Assembly: GCA_963920525.1 (NCBI GenBank)
Contig: OY986435.1
Span: 101,792,115-101,856,114, forward strand
DNA length: 64,000 bases
Reading direction: 5' to 3'
DNA from: Dichetophora obliterata
Lineage: Eukaryota; Arthropoda; Insecta; Diptera; Sciomyzidae
The notes beneath the pieces were generated by a model. The model searched no databases, was not told the origin of the DNA, and worked only from the letters and a program-made list of their open reading frames with translations. The translations under genes and the position numbers were made by a program. Position 1 is the first letter of the stretch; each line of letters starts with the position of its first letter. Positions 62,261-64,000 of this stretch are shown here, piece by piece.

Positions 62261-64000
62261 ACATCTAAGCTCTACTACTTTATCACTCTGTCCTTACTTC
62301 TAATAATTTTCTAGTTCTAATTATACACTTAAATCCAGTTTTTCTACTTATTTAAATTTTTTCCGATGAGCTCTATTTTAACTCATTGTATCTCTACTAA
62401 GTAATTAAGGAAATTTAAAATTGAATAATAGTCATTTATTAAGTTCAAAAATTTTCGTATACAATTTAATCGATAATTTTAATATATTTTATCTATCGTT
62501 TTCTTCTCTTTCTCTATATATTTCTTACAAACTTTCTTATCCCTCCACTATATTCAGTTCTTCTTCCGATTGTTTGTCTTTTTCTGCTTCTAGTCAGTTA
62601 ATGTTTCATACTGAATATTTTTGTCAATAAATATTATTAATTTTGTCTAATTTTTAAAATTTTTTCTGATTTGTATAAGTGTAGCTTTAAACTAGCTAGT
62701 TCAGTTAGGATTCTTAATGTACTTTATTTTAATTAATGTAATATAAAAGACCCAGTCTTAGTGTACAATATTAAAAACAGTAAATAAATTAAAAAAAATA
62801 AGGTTATATTATGTACCCATTAAATTTTATTTAGAACTATTATCTACTTTTTCAATTACATATATAGCAGTAGGGTATTATTCAATAAAAAATTATTCAA
62901 ATAACGAATAACAAGTAATACTTTTTCCTTATTTTTCAATCAGAACTCAGTATCAAGTATTTTTTATTTTATTCTTTATTTGAATTTCAAATAAATTATT
63001 CAAAACTTTTATTCGTTATTCATTATTTGAATTTGTGTTTAAATAAAAATCTACATCTATATATTGTTACGCAAACAAATATTTTGTGATACCATTTTAC
63101 CTGTGTTAACGTCAACATATTCACATAAAATTTATATCTATGAATAGGTATTTTCGAGTAGATTTGCAGAACATAATTTTTATTTGAATAAGTAGTCATT
63201 AAGATAGGTAAAACTAAGTAAATATTAAAACCCTTTTTCCCAATGGGACAATGGGAAACTATAGCGACACAGCTCTTTTGAACATCATTGCTGTAGCTAG
63301 GGCTGCCAGATTCCGATCTCCACGCGGGTTGTCCCGATTTTCAGCCTAAAAATGTGCGTCCCGTGAAGAACTCACGCGGGACGCCAAATGTCCCGATTTC
63401 TTGAAAAACAATTTAATTTTGTAATATTTTCACTATTTTTAAAAAATACTTCCTACGTTTTTATTTCTTCATGACTAAATTTGTACAGATTTTTTTGTAC
63501 GCCACTAATTAATTGCACCGAATCGCATACTTTTCAAGCAACCGAACAGTGCGTGAAGTTAAGAAAAAGGGAGCGAACAAAACAATAACATCATTCTTTG
63601 TGGATATTGTTAATTTTGTTTTGCTCATTTTCACCCACGATTTTCGCTAAGTTCAACATATCGCATATCCTTTTTTAGCAATCAAACATAGCATCAACGG
63701 AAGAAAACAAAACGAAAAAAACAATAAGTGCATTCTGTAAAATACATCATAAAATACAAGTTTTGAATTTTCAGATATTAATATGGGTTACTAAAAATAT
63801 AAGTTTAATTTGTTTCTTTATTCATTTATTTGAGTTCTGTGTCACTGACTTTTGTTTAAAATATAAAATTTATTTTTAAAAGTTACATACAACTCGAAAA
63901 AATCGATTTTTAGCAAACGTTTTTAAAGTTTTTTTGTTATCCTAAGCGTACTGACGATTGAGTCTCTGTCCCGATTTTTTTGCTTATGTCCCTGTACACC
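62261..64000. other. AT-rich non-coding tail of the window
   Basis: No gene. At 62880-63040 TATTCAAATAACGAATAA and TTCGTTATTCATTATTTG give a loose inverted symmetry. At 63310-63420 GGGCTGCCAGATTCCGATCT and repeated TGTCCCGATTT (also at about 63968) could be one end of a transposon that continues past the window. Confidence 0.35.

Overview
The window is a piece of an AT-rich insect genome, most likely a higher fly (Brachycera). The evidence is one host gene whose spliced product is very close to the Drosophila neprilysin-2 protein, its 59-91 bp short introns, and a repeat load typical of larger dipteran genomes. The species and family (for example a tephritid) are inference. I see no bacterial-type genes, no CRISPR array and no rRNA.

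The host gene is Nep2 (M13 zinc metallopeptidase) on the + strand, from 5362 to 50946. Nine coding exons can be read: 5362-5495, 5587-5973, 6039-6253, 28211-28387, 28447-28823, 49743-50152, 50233-50483, 50548-50734 and 50795-50946. Every junction keeps frame and uses GT-AG. Together they give 762 codons with every M13 catalytic motif. The start-codon exon is not visible and should lie upstream. Two introns are huge (6254-28210, 22.0 kb; 28824-49742, 20.9 kb); the other six are 59-91 bp.

Almost everything else recognisable is transposon. Upstream (1-4331) are a broken Tc1-like transposase, a Harbinger-type MITE and a LINE with an intact 933-codon ORF2. Its ORF1/ORF2 junction carries a textbook -1 frameshift arrangement: slippery A AAA AAC, ORF1 stop, and a 10-bp hairpin 10 nt downstream. 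The 22-kb intron holds four long hAT-type elements (6677-8791, 9973-12712, 17132-22662, 24250-27899) and a 314-bp hAT MITE. Each is bounded by terminal inverted repeats and an 8-bp target duplication. LINEs, Helitron pieces, tRNA-derived SINEs and MITEs are nested in or between them. The 20.9-kb intron holds an 8.85-kb hAT-type element (31801-40651) with a nearly full-length I-like LINE and a perfect 106-bp hairpin MITE inside. It also holds an 874-bp foldback hAT element, an RTE endonuclease relic and older debris.

Downstream of the gene (50947-64000) are a MITE, a SINE 3' end, a LINE split by a Tc1-like element, a Helitron with canonical ends whose helicase is split by an RTE insertion (with target duplication), a 44-bp-arm hairpin, and another LINE tail.

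The points most worth testing are the LINE frameshift signal, the inverted retroelement pair in the introns flanking Nep2 exons 28211-28823 (a layout that favours exon circularisation), the perfect intronic hairpin, and a UAAUG-coupled upstream ORF in the I-like LINE.
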